Source: Verrucomicrobiaceae bacterium
GTDB taxonomy: Bacteria; Verrucomicrobiota; Verrucomicrobiia; Verrucomicrobiales; Verrucomicrobiaceae
Assembly (NCBI GenBank): GCA_016795365.1
Contig: JAEUHN010000003.1
Location: 1-60,884 of the forward strand
Direction: 5' to 3'
Length of the DNA: 60,884 nt
Part shown: positions 34,163 through 43,107 of the stretch, in pieces
Layout: each line of letters begins with the position of its first letter
Position numbering within the stretch: the first letter of the stretch is position 1
Program-made: the position numbers and the translations under genes
The notes under the pieces: model-generated
What the model saw: the letters and a program-made list of their open reading frames with translations, nothing else
Told to the model about the DNA's origin: nothing
Databases searched by the model: none

Positions 34163-35587
34163 TTACCTCCTCTGGAACTCGCGAGCGATTGACGCCACGC
34201 AGATCGGTGCGGCCTTCTTGATGAACATCGTCTTCTCGTCGTCCTCCGTCTTGTCTGGCTTGTCGAAGATGTCTTTGATCAGATTCACCAAGCCGATGAA
34301 GCCAGGCAGCGGGGAGGGGAAGTCTGTGATCAGCTTCTCCTTCTTGAGGGCTTTCTTGAGGATGGCTTCTTTGTTGCGAGGGAGATTTATCTCGTTCGCC
34401 AGTTCGACGGCGAAGGCCGCGTAGCCGACGGCTGATGGATGCATGCCGTCAATGCTTTGGAAACCACCCTGCTTGAATGTGCGCGTGGGGCGGGTGGCGA
34501 GATTACCGCCGCCAGGCAGCGGCGTCTCGGGCACGATCCGGCCTTCCAGGTAGCGATTGTCGATCGGCAAAGCGTCTTCGATTCGGATCTGCGCGGACGG
34601 GCTCCCCGTATTCTTGAAGTCGTATTTGGAGAAGACTTGGTAGGTGTCGATCACGGTGATCCGTCGCTTGGCCTGATGAGGGCCGATGAGCGTGCGCGCC
34701 TCACCATTGATCGCTTTGATCTGGGCATCCATCTCAGCCAGGTCCTTGCCACGAATACTGGCCTCGTAGGGGAAAACGGTCTTGTAGGACTCGTGGTAAA
34801 AGCCATCAGGAAGTCGATCACCTTCAGGCACCAGATTGGCCACGCAGCCAATCTTTGGCAGCAAAATGATCACCAGGTGACCGATCTCAGCGGGAGCTGA
34901 GAGTGCCTGCTTGATGCCTTCCAGGTAGGCCTTCTTCATCGGAGCCAGACCCGATTCAGGGATCTGTCCGTAGCCGCCGATGGGATAGAGACCATCGTTG
35001 TGGCCGAAGTGAACGATGAGGGTCTCAGGCTTTCTCGCAAACGCCCAGTCGAGCTGCGTGAGGTCGTCAAAGGCGGCATCGCCCGTGGGATTGAGAGTGA
35101 ACTGTCCATTGATCGAGAAGTGCAGTGCTCCGGCTGCGCCGAGTTTGGCGACGAGGCCTGTCGCCTTGTCATAGGTGGCAAGCTTGTCTCTGAACTCCTT
35201 GCGCCAGGTCTTGGCTGTGTGCCCGATGAACTGGGCAGTGGTGGAGCCCGCAATCGCTACGTTGTCGAAGCACAATGAAGTGCCGCTGGGCGGAGACTCA
35301 AAGGTCCTGACCCACGCCTGGATGTTCTTGTCGATGCGCTTCCTGATGTTCACAAAGGTCAGCAAGTCATCAGCACGACGAATGATGTCCTCCACATCCA
35401 TCACAACCGGCTGTGGATGAGTAGGTGCGATGTAGTCCCAGCCTTGTGATTCGGCGAGAACGGAGCCGTAACTCTGAGCACAAAGGTCTTTGCTGACCGA
35501 CAAGGAACGACAGCCTTGGGCCAGCGAGTCACCGACGACCATGAGCTTGGGGGAGCGATACTTCTTTGGGATTTCGATGTCGGGCAT
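34163..35587 (-). CDS. SGNH/GDSL hydrolase family protein
   Basis: A 474-residue protein with an SGNH hydrolase core. Block I is VVGDSLAQG (catalytic Ser near residue 20), block III HFGHNDGLYP (Asn near 192), and block V DGMHPSAVGYAAFA (Asp and His near 405). SGNH enzymes are esterases or lipases, and related members act as carbohydrate acetylesterases. The protein is longer than most, with inserts between blocks and a charged C-terminal extension (IFDKPDKTEDDEKT). No signal peptide from the ATG at 35587, which I prefer over the upstream in-frame start because MPDIEIPKKYRSPKLMVVGDS begins the fold. It converges with the dehydratase gene, 3 bp apart. Confidence 0.85.
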   Translation of the reverse strand: MPDIEIPKKYRSPKLMVVGDSLAQGCRSLSVSKDLCAQSYGSVLAESQGWDYIAPTHPQPVVMDVEDIIRRADDLLTFVNIRKRIDKNIQAWVRTFESPPSGTSLCFDNVAIAGSTTAQFIGHTAKTWRKEFRDKLATYDKATGLVAKLGAAGALHFSINGQFTLNPTGDAAFDDLTQLDWAFARKPETLIVHFGHNDGLYPIGGYGQIPESGLAPMKKAYLEGIKQALSAPAEIGHLVIILLPKIGCVANLVPEGDRLPDGFYHESYKTVFPYEASIRGKDLAEMDAQIKAINGEARTLIGPHQAKRRITVIDTYQVFSKYDFKNTGSPSAQIRIEDALPIDNRYLEGRIVPETPLPGGGNLATRPTRTFKQGGFQSIDGMHPSAVGYAAFAVELANEINLPRNKEAILKKALKKEKLITDFPSPLPGFIGLVNLIKDIFDKPDKTEDDEKTMFIKKAAPICVASIAREFQRR

Positions 35588-35718
35588 AAGAACGAGTGGG
35601 TTGATGGGCAAATGTGTTACGTCATTTAACTGAGGCAATGATTTCCACGCCTCTGGGGCCACATTGATCTAAGTCGATGGCGTAACTGTCGGTAGTCTCG
35701 ACAAGGGCCAGAAAACCT

Positions 35719-36468
35719 CTACTTTCGATAACTGATCTCCACCATGAAACCGCCGCCGTTAGGAGCGCCGAAACGCTGGCCCACCTCCACATCCGGGAAG
35801 TGATGCTGCTTTGCGAGCGAGGCCTCACGTGAACGAAGCTGGCGGACCACCAGCCAGATCAAACCAGTGCCGAACACAAGAGCGATACCAAAAACTGCCG
35901 CGATGATCAGGTCCTGGCGGCTCATGAATTGTTCGCGCTGACGTGCGACAGACTCGACTCGCTTGAGGCCGTCCATCAGCGCCTTCATGCCGTCCATGGC
36001 CTCGGCTTCCGTGATCGGCCTGCTGCCCATCTCCTCAGCGGAGGCGCGGATCGCAGTCATGAGTTCCAGTGTGGTCGTTCGTTGCCAGATGGCATCCGAC
36101 GCCACGATGGTCGGCAGGGCTTGTGATGCGCGATCGATGCACACCACCACGCTTGGAGACTTACCGCCCCAGGCCTTCAGCAGGCTGCGGGCGCGGTCGT
36201 TCGCGTTGTCTGGCAGTTCGATGTAGGTGTTGGTGTCGATGAATAGTCGGAACCCTGTGTCTTTGCGAAACTCCTCCATCTGAACCGAGAGCACGCGACG
36301 CGATTCGTCACCAAAGATGCGTGCATCGTCGTGCACATCATCAACGGGTGCTGGTGGCAGTGCCGCTGCTGCCATGCTGATCCATGTGACTATCCAGCTC
36401 ATGTGGATGAGAGCGATGATGATGACTCCCAATCGTCCCGGCAACGAGAATCGTCGGGGGCTAGCCAT
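35719..36468 (-). CDS. TPM-domain membrane protein coupled to the pseudo-rhomboid
   Basis: A 249-residue membrane protein. From the ATG at 36468 a membrane helix or signal (LGVIIIALIHMSWIVTWISMAAAA) is followed by a TPM domain (ARIFGDESRRVLSVQMEEFRKDTGFRLFIDTNTYI). A second membrane helix near the C-terminus (LIIAAVFGIALVFGTGLIWLVV) precedes a short cytoplasmic tail (FMVEISYRK). TPM domains occur in photosystem II assembly factors and in LemA-linked proteins; activity is mostly unknown. Its start overlaps the stop of the rhomboid-like gene by eight bases (ATGGCTAG), pointing to coupling. Confidence 0.8.
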   Translation of the reverse strand: MASPRRFSLPGRLGVIIIALIHMSWIVTWISMAAAALPPAPVDDVHDDARIFGDESRRVLSVQMEEFRKDTGFRLFIDTNTYIELPDNANDRARSLLKAWGGKSPSVVVCIDRASQALPTIVASDAIWQRTTTLELMTAIRASAEEMGSRPITEAEAMDGMKALMDGLKRVESVARQREQFMSRQDLIIAAVFGIALVFGTGLIWLVVRQLRSREASLAKQHHFPDVEVGQRFGAPNGGGFMVEISYRK

Positions 36469-37231
36469 TGCTTTTCTTGGCGCGGCATTCGTGACAGACG
36501 TCGTCGCCATCGGCATTCACACGGAAGTCCAGCTGAGGATTCTGTCTTTCTGTGCGGCCGCACTTCACGCAGTGGTGCATACTTTCCTCCTCTGAGATCT
36601 GCGCTTTTTCGTAGCGCTGACGTCGCTCAACGACACGCGCTCCATGTTTCAGATCACGCAACCATCCGGGCACAAACACAGCGATGAAAGGAAGCAGCGA
36701 AAAAACAATCTCAGCGCGGCGGCTCTCATCCCCGATGAATGCGAAAACCAGTCCTGCTGCGGTGATCCAGGCGATCCACTTGATCTTCACAGGGATGACG
36801 AAGTAGAGCATCACTTCCTGATTCGGGAAGTAGATGGCAAAGGCCAGCAGCACGCCTGCCCAGAGCACCGCCCCGGTGCTTTCGAAGCCGAAGATCAGCC
36901 CCCCCGCCGAGATCGAAACCACACTGGCCAGCATGAAGAGATTTACCCGGAAGGAACCCCAGGCCTCCTCCAGCCCATCATTGAGCATGAAAATGAAGCC
37001 GATGAAGAGGAGCCAGAGAAGGCTCGTGCTGCCAGGAAGCAAAACGTAGCTCACCAACCTCCACCATTCGCCGCCCCAGATCTCATCCGGCACGAAGACG
37101 AGCTTGTCCATGAAACCGGGCACCGCTTTGATCAGCACCCAGTTTAGCGCCTGAAGTCCGGCGAGCGCCGTGATGAGGTTTGGAATCGCGAAGCGACCAA
37201 GTTTCTGTTCGAGCGTGGAGATGAAAGACAT
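36461..37231 (-). CDS. Rhomboid-like membrane protein lacking catalytic residues, with C-terminal zinc ribbon
   Basis: A 256-residue protein with six hydrophobic segments and rhomboid landmarks: GGEWWRLVSYVLLP, FMLNDGLEEAWGSFRVNLFMLAS (the L1-loop WxxxR pattern) and GAVLWAGVLLAFAIYFPNQEVMLYF. The catalytic GxSG is replaced (GAVLWAG) and no His is present in the last helix, so proteolysis is unlikely. The last 60 residues are a soluble zinc ribbon (CVKCGRTERQNPQLDF ... CHECRAKK). The ATG at 37231 is preferred over an upstream in-frame start. It is coupled to the TPM gene downstream. Confidence 0.82.
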   Translation of the reverse strand: MSFISTLEQKLGRFAIPNLITALAGLQALNWVLIKAVPGFMDKLVFVPDEIWGGEWWRLVSYVLLPGSTSLLWLLFIGFIFMLNDGLEEAWGSFRVNLFMLASVVSISAGGLIFGFESTGAVLWAGVLLAFAIYFPNQEVMLYFVIPVKIKWIAWITAAGLVFAFIGDESRRAEIVFSLLPFIAVFVPGWLRDLKHGARVVERRQRYEKAQISEEESMHHCVKCGRTERQNPQLDFRVNADGDDVCHECRAKKSNG

Positions 37232-37356
37232 GAGGAAATCGAGGTGCTGCTGACAGTTCCCGCCGGAAGCGACCGGCACTCATAACAGAGAACCGCCGCG
37301 TGAGAACATGGAACTGAACGCTTGCCATCGTCCGTCGGCGCTTCAACCTCAACCGC

Positions 37357-38466
37357 GTGTCTGAAGAAACTCTCCGCCGCTCGCCGCTTCACGAAGTTCA
37401 TCTGGAACTTGGGGCTCGCATGGTCCCTTTCGCCGGATGGGAAATGCCAGTCCAATACTCGAGCATCACAGATGAACACAAAGCCGTGCGCGAGCATGTG
37501 GGCGTCTTTGATATCTCGCACATGGGGCAGTTCATCGTCAGCGGGCACGGCGCGGAGGCGTTTCTCAATCGCGCACTGACCAACGATGTCTCCAAGCTCA
37601 CACCAGGGCACGGCCACTACACCTTGCTCCTCAATGAAGCGGGGGGCGTCATCGATGACCTGATTGCTTATCGCACCAGCGACCGTGAGTTTTACCTCGT
37701 CGTCAACGCTTCCAAGATCGACGAAGATCTTGCGCAGTTTCGGAGTCTCCTCACCGATGAGGACGATGTGCAGCTGGCCAATGCAAGCAGCATGACGGGA
37801 GGCATTGCTGTGCAGGGACCGAAGAGCCACGAGGTGTTTCGCACCTTGTTCGGCGAGGCAGCGACGTTCCCACCACGCAACACGATCTTCGTCTCCTTCA
37901 CCAATGAAGGCATTCTCTGGCTCTGTGGCACTGGCTACACGGGGGAGGAAGGTTTTGAGCTTTTCACTCCCGACAGCCATATCGAGCACTGGTTCCGCAA
38001 GGCAGTCGAAGCTGCGCGCGCTTCGGGCGGCAATGTCTGCGGCTTGGGTGCTCGTGACACCTTGCGTCTCGAGATGGGCTATCCGCTCAATGGCAACGAT
38101 TTGTCACAACTGCGCAGCCCCCTGCAGGCAGGGCTCGGCTTTTTTGTGGATCTGGACAAGCCTGCATTCGTGGGGCGCGACCTACTCGTGAAGCAGAAGA
38201 CCGAGGGAGTCCCCGATAAGCTCGTGGCCTTTCGAATGACTGGCACCGCACCACCTCCGCGTCCGCACTATCCTATCGTGTGGAAGGGTGAGCAGGTCTC
38301 CGAAGTGGCCAGCGGCACCCAGAGCCCCAGCCTTGGGTGCGGCATTGGCATGGCTTACCTCCCAGTCGAGGCAGCCGCTCCCGGCACATCGATCGAGATC
38401 GAGATTCGTGGCAAACGATTCCCCGCCGAAGTGGTGAAGAAGCCGTTGTATCGTCGGGTATCCTGA
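37357..38466 (+). CDS. gcvT: Aminomethyltransferase, glycine cleavage T protein
   Basis: GcvT transfers the methylene group from aminomethyl-lipoyl H protein to tetrahydrofolate, releasing ammonia, in glycine cleavage. The 369 residues match the family. Blocks include SPLHEVHLELGARMVPFAGWEMPVQY near 9-34, GVFDISHMGQFIVSG near 48, FLNRALTNDVSKL near 68, GGVIDDLIAYR near 97, and CGTGYTGEEGFELF near 188. The start is a GTG at 37357. The partner genes gcvH and gcvP are not adjacent in the window. Confidence 0.96.
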   Translation: MSEETLRRSPLHEVHLELGARMVPFAGWEMPVQYSSITDEHKAVREHVGVFDISHMGQFIVSGHGAEAFLNRALTNDVSKLTPGHGHYTLLLNEAGGVIDDLIAYRTSDREFYLVVNASKIDEDLAQFRSLLTDEDDVQLANASSMTGGIAVQGPKSHEVFRTLFGEAATFPPRNTIFVSFTNEGILWLCGTGYTGEEGFELFTPDSHIEHWFRKAVEAARASGGNVCGLGARDTLRLEMGYPLNGNDLSQLRSPLQAGLGFFVDLDKPAFVGRDLLVKQKTEGVPDKLVAFRMTGTAPPPRPHYPIVWKGEQVSEVASGTQSPSLGCGIGMAYLPVEAAAPGTSIEIEIRGKRFPAEVVKKPLYRRVS

Positions 38467-38631
38467 TCGCGCACGAGGTTCGGATTGCGCGAAAGCTGTG
38501 TGCTGCCATGGGCGCGTCCTAGTGATCGGTGCCTTTGAGTTCGGAACACCAGAATGATGTGTTCTGATTTCTTCGAATAGGCTTTGAGCCTCTTCGTCTG
38601 TGGTGGCGAGAAGCAACTCTTCTCAGCAACC

Positions 38632-39165
38632 ATGAAAACAACAGTCCTGTCTTTTGTCGTCGCGCTTAGCGCTTTCACCAACACCAGCCATGCTGGATGC
38701 AATACGGAACTCCTTCGGGCTGCCGAGTCGATGCGATGCACGGCGGACAGCCTTGTGCATGAGTTTCGAGAGGAGATCGAAGATCGTCGCATTTGTTCCG
38801 ACAAACGTCGGTTCATGGAATCGCTCTGTGTTCTCGAGAACCAAACCGACCGGTTCTATAACGATGTCCGCAGTGGCGATGACCTGGCTTGCCTGCAACG
38901 AAGCTTCTGCAGCATCAAGCAGACTTTCGAATGCACGCGGAGAACTGCGTCTGAAATTCGCCTGTGTGGCTGCGTCAGGGATTTGATGGGCAGGTTTAGC
39001 CGCACACTGTGCAGTGTGGAGTCACAGCGTCTTCTGGTGCCCTACGAAGTGCATCATCACGCAGATTCCCACTACTCTGATAGACCGGAGTTTTCTCGCC
39101 CGTCAGCCGTGCGTCCTGAAGCTGTTCTCCTTCAGGGATTGATTCAGATTCTACAGAACCGCTAA
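38632..39165 (+). CDS. Secreted cysteine-rich hypothetical protein
   Basis: A 177-residue exported protein with signal peptide KTTVLSFVVALSAFTNTSHAG (cleavage near residue 20). The mature part carries ten cysteines in about 115 residues (in GCNTELL, MRCTADS, RICSDKR, SLCVLEN, ACLQRSF, FCSIKQT, ECTRRTA, LCGCVRD and LCSVESQ), then a His-containing tail (VHHHADSHYSD). Even cysteine number and export suggest disulfides. I recognise no family. A strong terminator lies 26 bp after the stop. Confidence 0.75.
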   Translation: MKTTVLSFVVALSAFTNTSHAGCNTELLRAAESMRCTADSLVHEFREEIEDRRICSDKRRFMESLCVLENQTDRFYNDVRSGDDLACLQRSFCSIKQTFECTRRTASEIRLCGCVRDLMGRFSRTLCSVESQRLLVPYEVHHHADSHYSDRPEFSRPSAVRPEAVLLQGLIQILQNR

Positions 39166-39191
39166 CACGCGCGAGACTTCACCAGGAAAGG

Positions 39192-39225
39192 AAAAGGCCG
39201 AAGGCGTTCATGCCTTCGGCCTTTT
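39192..39225 (+). terminator. Strong rho-independent terminator
   Basis: A perfect 14-bp stem (AAAAGGCCGAAGGC at 39192-39205 with GCCTTCGGCCTTTT at 39212-39225) and a 6-base loop GTTCAT, ending in TTTT. It follows the Cys-rich gene by 26 bp; the symmetric A and T ends also suit the convergent small lipoprotein gene, so it may be bidirectional. Confidence 0.88.
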
Positions 39226-39253
39226 GATTTAAATGATCGAGATGCTGAATCGA

Positions 39254-39448
39254 CTAGCGAGACTGAGGCATCATGCCACCGAATCGGGCATTGGTTTCCC
39301 AGCTGTGAGGCCGGTTCCAAGGCTTGCCATCAACGCCAGCCGAAGGTGGCACGGGCTTGGGCTTGCGAGGGCCGGTAGTTTCACAGGCCGTTTGAGCCAT
39401 CAGAAGGACGGCTGCACAAATAAGACGGAGCAAGGAATGGGCTGACAT
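39254..39448 (-). CDS. Small lipoprotein
   Basis: A 64-residue lipoprotein precursor: hydrophobic signal LLRLICAAVLLMAQTAC with the lipobox Cys at 22, leaving a 43-residue Pro/Lys/Gly-rich mature peptide (TGPRKPKPVPPSAGVDGKPWNRP). Such short lipoproteins with a DGKPWNRP-type end occur in this phylum, with unknown role. It ends near the bidirectional terminator and begins 37 bp downstream of the coiled-coil gene on the same strand, so it may belong to that transcript. Confidence 0.7.
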   Translation of the reverse strand: MSAHSLLRLICAAVLLMAQTACETTGPRKPKPVPPSAGVDGKPWNRPHSWETNARFGGMMPQSR

Positions 39449-39485
39449 GGCTTTGATCAGACTCTAGAGCCAGAATAAGAGCAAC

Positions 39486-40271
39486 TTACTGGAACAGGTT
39501 TTCGAGGATCACCGTGTCACCAGGAGAAGGCTGGAACCCAGGCGCGAGAGTGTCGGTAAGGATATTGGCGACGGTGCGGGAACCCTGAACCGCGAGGATG
39601 CTGACCTTGCCGATGGTCTGCGTGCCACGGGTCACGATGAGCTTGGTGTCAGGGGTGATGCCAGCTGACTCGCCAGCATCCACGACGAGGAATCCCCAGT
39701 CGCTGTTAACGGCCACCACGCGAGCACGAAGAGAATTGCGCTCGAAGGACTTCTTGCGGGCCTCGATCTTGGCCAGGATGTCCTCAAGAACCTTCTTGGA
39801 TTCGCCCACTTTCTTTTCAACACCCACCACTTCCTGCTTCTTGGATTCGGCCTGGGTCTGAAGCTCAGCGATTTCCTGCTTAATCTTGTTCAAGTCTTCA
39901 GCGATCGTTTGTGGGTTGAAGCCAGCAGGGAGCTTTTTGAGCTGATCCTGGAGCATCGCCATCTTGTCGTTCTTCGTCTTCAGTTCGTCTTCAACGCGCT
40001 TCAACTCACTGTCGGTTTGGGCGACTTTCAGCTTGTTGGATTTGAGCTTTTCGGTCTGACCTTCAACGTCGGTCTGAACCTTGGCGACTTCGCTGTTCTT
40101 CTGGTTGATGCTGGCCACCACATTGAGGCGCTCTTTGAGAGCGGTGGTGATCTGGCCATGAACGATGGCTTTGGACTCACGCACTTCCTTGAACGTGCGA
40201 CCGTTCTGGTAGGCGAGCATGCTGGCACCCAGCATGACGAGCGCACTGATAATGAGGAGAACCTTGGTCAT
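39486..40271 (-). CDS. Membrane-anchored coiled-coil protein (paralogue A)
   Basis: A 261-residue protein: one N-terminal membrane helix (KVLLIISALVMLGASMLAY), a long coiled coil (residues about 25-165, rich in Lys, Glu and Gln with heptads), then a C-terminal beta domain from about 180 to 258. That last domain (SDWGFLVVDAGESAGITPDTKLIVTRGTQTIGKVSILAVQGSRTVANILTD) matches the end of the next gene product and distantly resembles the beta-sandwich of MreC-type proteins. Function unknown; a periplasmic scaffold is an inference. It follows its paralogue on the same strand with a 56-bp gap. Confidence 0.82.
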   Translation of the reverse strand: MTKVLLIISALVMLGASMLAYQNGRTFKEVRESKAIVHGQITTALKERLNVVASINQKNSEVAKVQTDVEGQTEKLKSNKLKVAQTDSELKRVEDELKTKNDKMAMLQDQLKKLPAGFNPQTIAEDLNKIKQEIAELQTQAESKKQEVVGVEKKVGESKKVLEDILAKIEARKKSFERNSLRARVVAVNSDWGFLVVDAGESAGITPDTKLIVTRGTQTIGKVSILAVQGSRTVANILTDTLAPGFQPSPGDTVILENLFQ

Positions 40272-40327
40272 AAAATGGTCGGGGAGAAAAAGGGATAAAC
40301 AAAGGGAAAACAGAGCCTGCCTGAGAA

Positions 40328-41401
40328 TTACTTGGCAAAGGGATCGGCTGTGGAAGGAGATTCCTTGGTTCCTGCACCCGCGCCAGCAGCAGGAGGTGTG
40401 GCAGGAGCCGCACCGAATGGATCAGCGGCGGCAGGTGCTGCAGGAGCCGCAGGGGCGGGGGCGGCAGGTGCACCAAAGGGATCAGCGTTCATGGCGGGAG
40501 CACCACCAGCGGGAGCGGCAGGAGCACCGAATGGATCTGCGCCAGCCGGAGCAGGTGCTGTAGCGGGAGCGGCTCCCGGAGCCGGAGCTGCACCAGGGGC
40601 CGGTGCAGGAGGCGGCGCTTCTTTCTTCACCACCGGACCAGGAACGACCACATCACCAGAGCGAAGCGCGTCGCCCTGCTTCAGGCTGCCAGGGACGATA
40701 TCGGCCACCGAGATGCCTTGTTCAACATTGCGGACCTTGAGCTTGGCCACCACGTTGTTGCCGCGCTTCACATCCAGGTCTGCGTTGGCAACCACACCAC
40801 CAGCGTTGCCCTTATTCAGAACAGCAAAACCCCAGTCTGAGAAAGACTGGGCGATGCGTGCCGAGAAGGCGGGGTCCAGTTCGCCTTTGCGTGAACGGGC
40901 TTCCACGTCGCGGCTGCGTTCGATTTCCGACTGGAGCTTGGAAAGCTGCTCTTGAGCGGCGGCGAGGGCGTTGGCTTCTGTTGCGACAGCACCTGCGGCT
41001 GCATCCTTGTCTCCTTGGAGTGCTTTGACTTGGGCGAGCAGTTTTTCAATGTCGCCAGCTTCTTCAATTTTCTTCTCGATCGCAGCGAGTTGCTGGGCAG
41101 TTTGCTCCAGGTTCTTTTTGGCAAGCTCCAGCGCGGCTGCCTTCTCCTGACCTTCAGCCTCAGCGGCAGACACGTCCACCTTGAGCTTTTCGAGGTCTTT
41201 CACCAGCGTGGCATACTGGGTCTCCTTCTGTTTGAGACTTTCAGCACCGTCGGCATTGCCTTTTTTGACTTCTGCGAGGTTTTTGTCTGCCGTTTCCTTC
41301 GCCTCCCGCTCCATGCGGATATCATTTTTGCTGATATAGGAGAAGTAGGCCGCGACAGCCAGACAGGCGGCGGAGATGCCAGTGAGTAGTTTCCAGACCA
41401 T
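40328..41401 (-). CDS. Membrane-anchored coiled-coil protein (paralogue B) with Ala/Pro-rich DPFG repeats
   Basis: A 357-residue protein built like its neighbour: N-terminal helix (WKLLTGISAACLAVAAYFSYI), coiled coil (about 30-175), and the shared beta domain (SDWGFAVLNKGNAGGVVANADLDVKRGNNVVAKLKVRNVEQGISVADIVPG). In addition a low-complexity tail of about 110 residues carries five ADPFG/ADPFA motifs spaced by Ala/Pro. The true start is the ATG at 41401; the frame upstream is antisense-like. Tail repeats and pairing suggest an interaction scaffold. Confidence 0.82.
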   Translation of the reverse strand: MVWKLLTGISAACLAVAAYFSYISKNDIRMEREAKETADKNLAEVKKGNADGAESLKQKETQYATLVKDLEKLKVDVSAAEAEGQEKAAALELAKKNLEQTAQQLAAIEKKIEEAGDIEKLLAQVKALQGDKDAAAGAVATEANALAAAQEQLSKLQSEIERSRDVEARSRKGELDPAFSARIAQSFSDWGFAVLNKGNAGGVVANADLDVKRGNNVVAKLKVRNVEQGISVADIVPGSLKQGDALRSGDVVVPGPVVKKEAPPPAPAPGAAPAPGAAPATAPAPAGADPFGAPAAPAGGAPAMNADPFGAPAAPAPAAPAAPAAADPFGAAPATPPAAGAGAGTKESPSTADPFAK

Positions 41402-41521
41402 GGGGAGAGAAGCGAAGATTGCTTTTAACGCGAGGGCCAGTTCTATCGGAAACGCGGAATTTCGACAACACAAATTTTGTTTCTGGCACAGGTTCCCCAA
41501 TCTCGGCAGTCTTGAGGCATT

Positions 41522-42292
41522 ATGACTCACCGTGATTATTCCGATTCCTGCGTCTGGATCATAGGCGGCGCAGGCTACCTGGGACAGGCTTGCACCGACC
41601 TTTTTGAAAAAAATCATGCCCGCGTGCTTTGCGCCGATTTGCCGGGGAAAGCCGCGGCCTGGGTGGCGCAGTCGGGTTCCAAAGCCATCCCGCGTGACCT
41701 CGATGCCAGCGCTGTGGCCACTCTGCCTCGCTGGGTCGAAGACCAAGTCCAGGCCCACGGTGTGCCGAAGGGGCTCGTCGTCATGACCTACGCCTCGACC
41801 GCCAAGCGCTTCGACGATCTCACGGCGGCCGACTTCGACCACGCGAACCACGGCAACCTCACGGCCACGTTCGTCCTGGCGCGGGAGGTCGCGAGCCGCA
41901 TGGCCGCAGCCGGTGGCGGCAGCATCGTCCTGTTTTCCAGCATGTATGGCAGCGTCTCGCCCGATCCTGGCATCTACCTCGACCCGATGACGCCCAACCC
42001 CATCGAATACGGCGTGGGCAAGGCCGGCATCCAGCAGATGGCGCGCTACTTCGCCGTCCATTTCGGCAAGGCGGGCGTCCGCTGCAATGCCATCTCCCCC
42101 GGCCCGTTCCCGAATCCCACGATCCAGGCCGAGAAGCCCGACTTCGTCCAACGCCTCAGCGCCAAGGTCCCGCTCGGGCGCGTCGGCCAGGCCTCCGAGA
42201 TCGCCGGTGCGGTTGCCTTCCTGGTCAGCGACGCATCGACCTATGTGACAGGCATCAATCTCCCCGTCGATGGCGGCTGGACCGCCTGGTGA
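41522..42292 (+). CDS. SDR-family oxidoreductase
   Basis: A 256-residue classical short-chain dehydrogenase/reductase. The NAD(P) site is IIGGAGYLGQACTDLF near residue 13. The usual NNAG motif is not evident; the corresponding place reads MTYASTAKRFDDL. The catalytic Ser is in IVLFSSMYG, with Tyr and Lys in YGVGKAG, and the C-terminus YVTGINLPVDGGW is typical of the gluconate 5-dehydrogenase-like group. Substrate unknown. It is divergent from the coiled-coil pair and its stop abuts the stop of coaX with no spacer. Confidence 0.88.
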   Translation: MTHRDYSDSCVWIIGGAGYLGQACTDLFEKNHARVLCADLPGKAAAWVAQSGSKAIPRDLDASAVATLPRWVEDQVQAHGVPKGLVVMTYASTAKRFDDLTAADFDHANHGNLTATFVLAREVASRMAAAGGGSIVLFSSMYGSVSPDPGIYLDPMTPNPIEYGVGKAGIQQMARYFAVHFGKAGVRCNAISPGPFPNPTIQAEKPDFVQRLSAKVPLGRVGQASEIAGAVAFLVSDASTYVTGINLPVDGGWTAW

Positions 42293-43033
42293 TCAGGCCG
42301 TCCGCTGCGCAAAAAGTCGCAGCCCATGCAGCGTGAGATCCGCGTCCACCGCCTGCACCTCGCTCATGCCTTGCACGATCCATTCGCCATCGCCGCCCGT
42401 GGCCACGACGGCTGGTGCCTCGCCCGGCAGCTCATTCTTCAAGGCGTCCAAAATCCCCCGCACCATCCCGCGATACCCGATCGCCGCGCCGGCCAGGATC
42501 GCGCCCTCCGTGCTCTGACCGATCGCCGTCTCCGGCTCGCGCAGTTCCACATGCGGCAGCAGCGCCGTGCGCTCGTGCAGGTAATCAGTCATCAGCCGCA
42601 AGCCCGGCGCGATCACGCCGCCGATGTAGTGATGATCCGCGCTCAACACGTCAAAGGTCACCGCCGTGCCGAAGTCGATCACGATCCCCGGTTGCCCCGG
42701 CTTCGCATACAAGCCCGCCAGCGCCACCGCGTTCGCCAGCCGGTCGGGCCCGATGGACGACGGCTTCGGATACCGAATTCCAATGCCCAGGTCCGCGTCG
42801 TGTCGCAGCTCGGTCAGCTTCGAGCCAAACACATCCCGCACCACCTCCGACGCACGCGGCACCACGCTGCACATCACCACACGATCAAACGCCCAGCCCT
42901 CGAGTGCTTGCGTCAGCGACGCGACCGAGAGTTCACGCGTCGAAGTCTCTCGCCGCTCGTGCAGCGCCTCCGCTGTGGAAAGCGCCAGCTTGGTGCGGCC
43001 ATTGCCGATGTCGATGAGGAGAAAGGGAACCAC
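42293..43033 (-). CDS. coaX: Type III pantothenate kinase
   Basis: CoaX phosphorylates pantothenate in the first step of coenzyme A synthesis, using ATP and a monovalent cation. The 246 residues match the family: IDIGNGRTKLAL at 7-18 (phosphate loop), GPDRLANAVAL near 98 and DFGTAVTFDVLSADHHYIGGVIAPGL near 120-145. I chose the GTG at 43033, which starts VVPFLLIDIGN; the frame continues upstream into the 33-bp repeat derived from the valS 3' end, so longer starts are unlikely. It converges with the SDR gene. Confidence 0.92.
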   Translation of the reverse strand: MVPFLLIDIGNGRTKLALSTAEALHERRETSTRELSVASLTQALEGWAFDRVVMCSVVPRASEVVRDVFGSKLTELRHDADLGIGIRYPKPSSIGPDRLANAVALAGLYAKPGQPGIVIDFGTAVTFDVLSADHHYIGGVIAPGLRLMTDYLHERTALLPHVELREPETAIGQSTEGAILAGAAIGYRGMVRGILDALKNELPGEAPAVVATGGDGEWIVQGMSEVQAVDADLTLHGLRLFAQRTA

Positions 43034-43107
43034 GGAAGGGACGGAATACACAGAATGGTTCAGATCACACAAGCATTCCTTTCGTTGTCGCCCGTGGTTT
43101 AAGGCCT

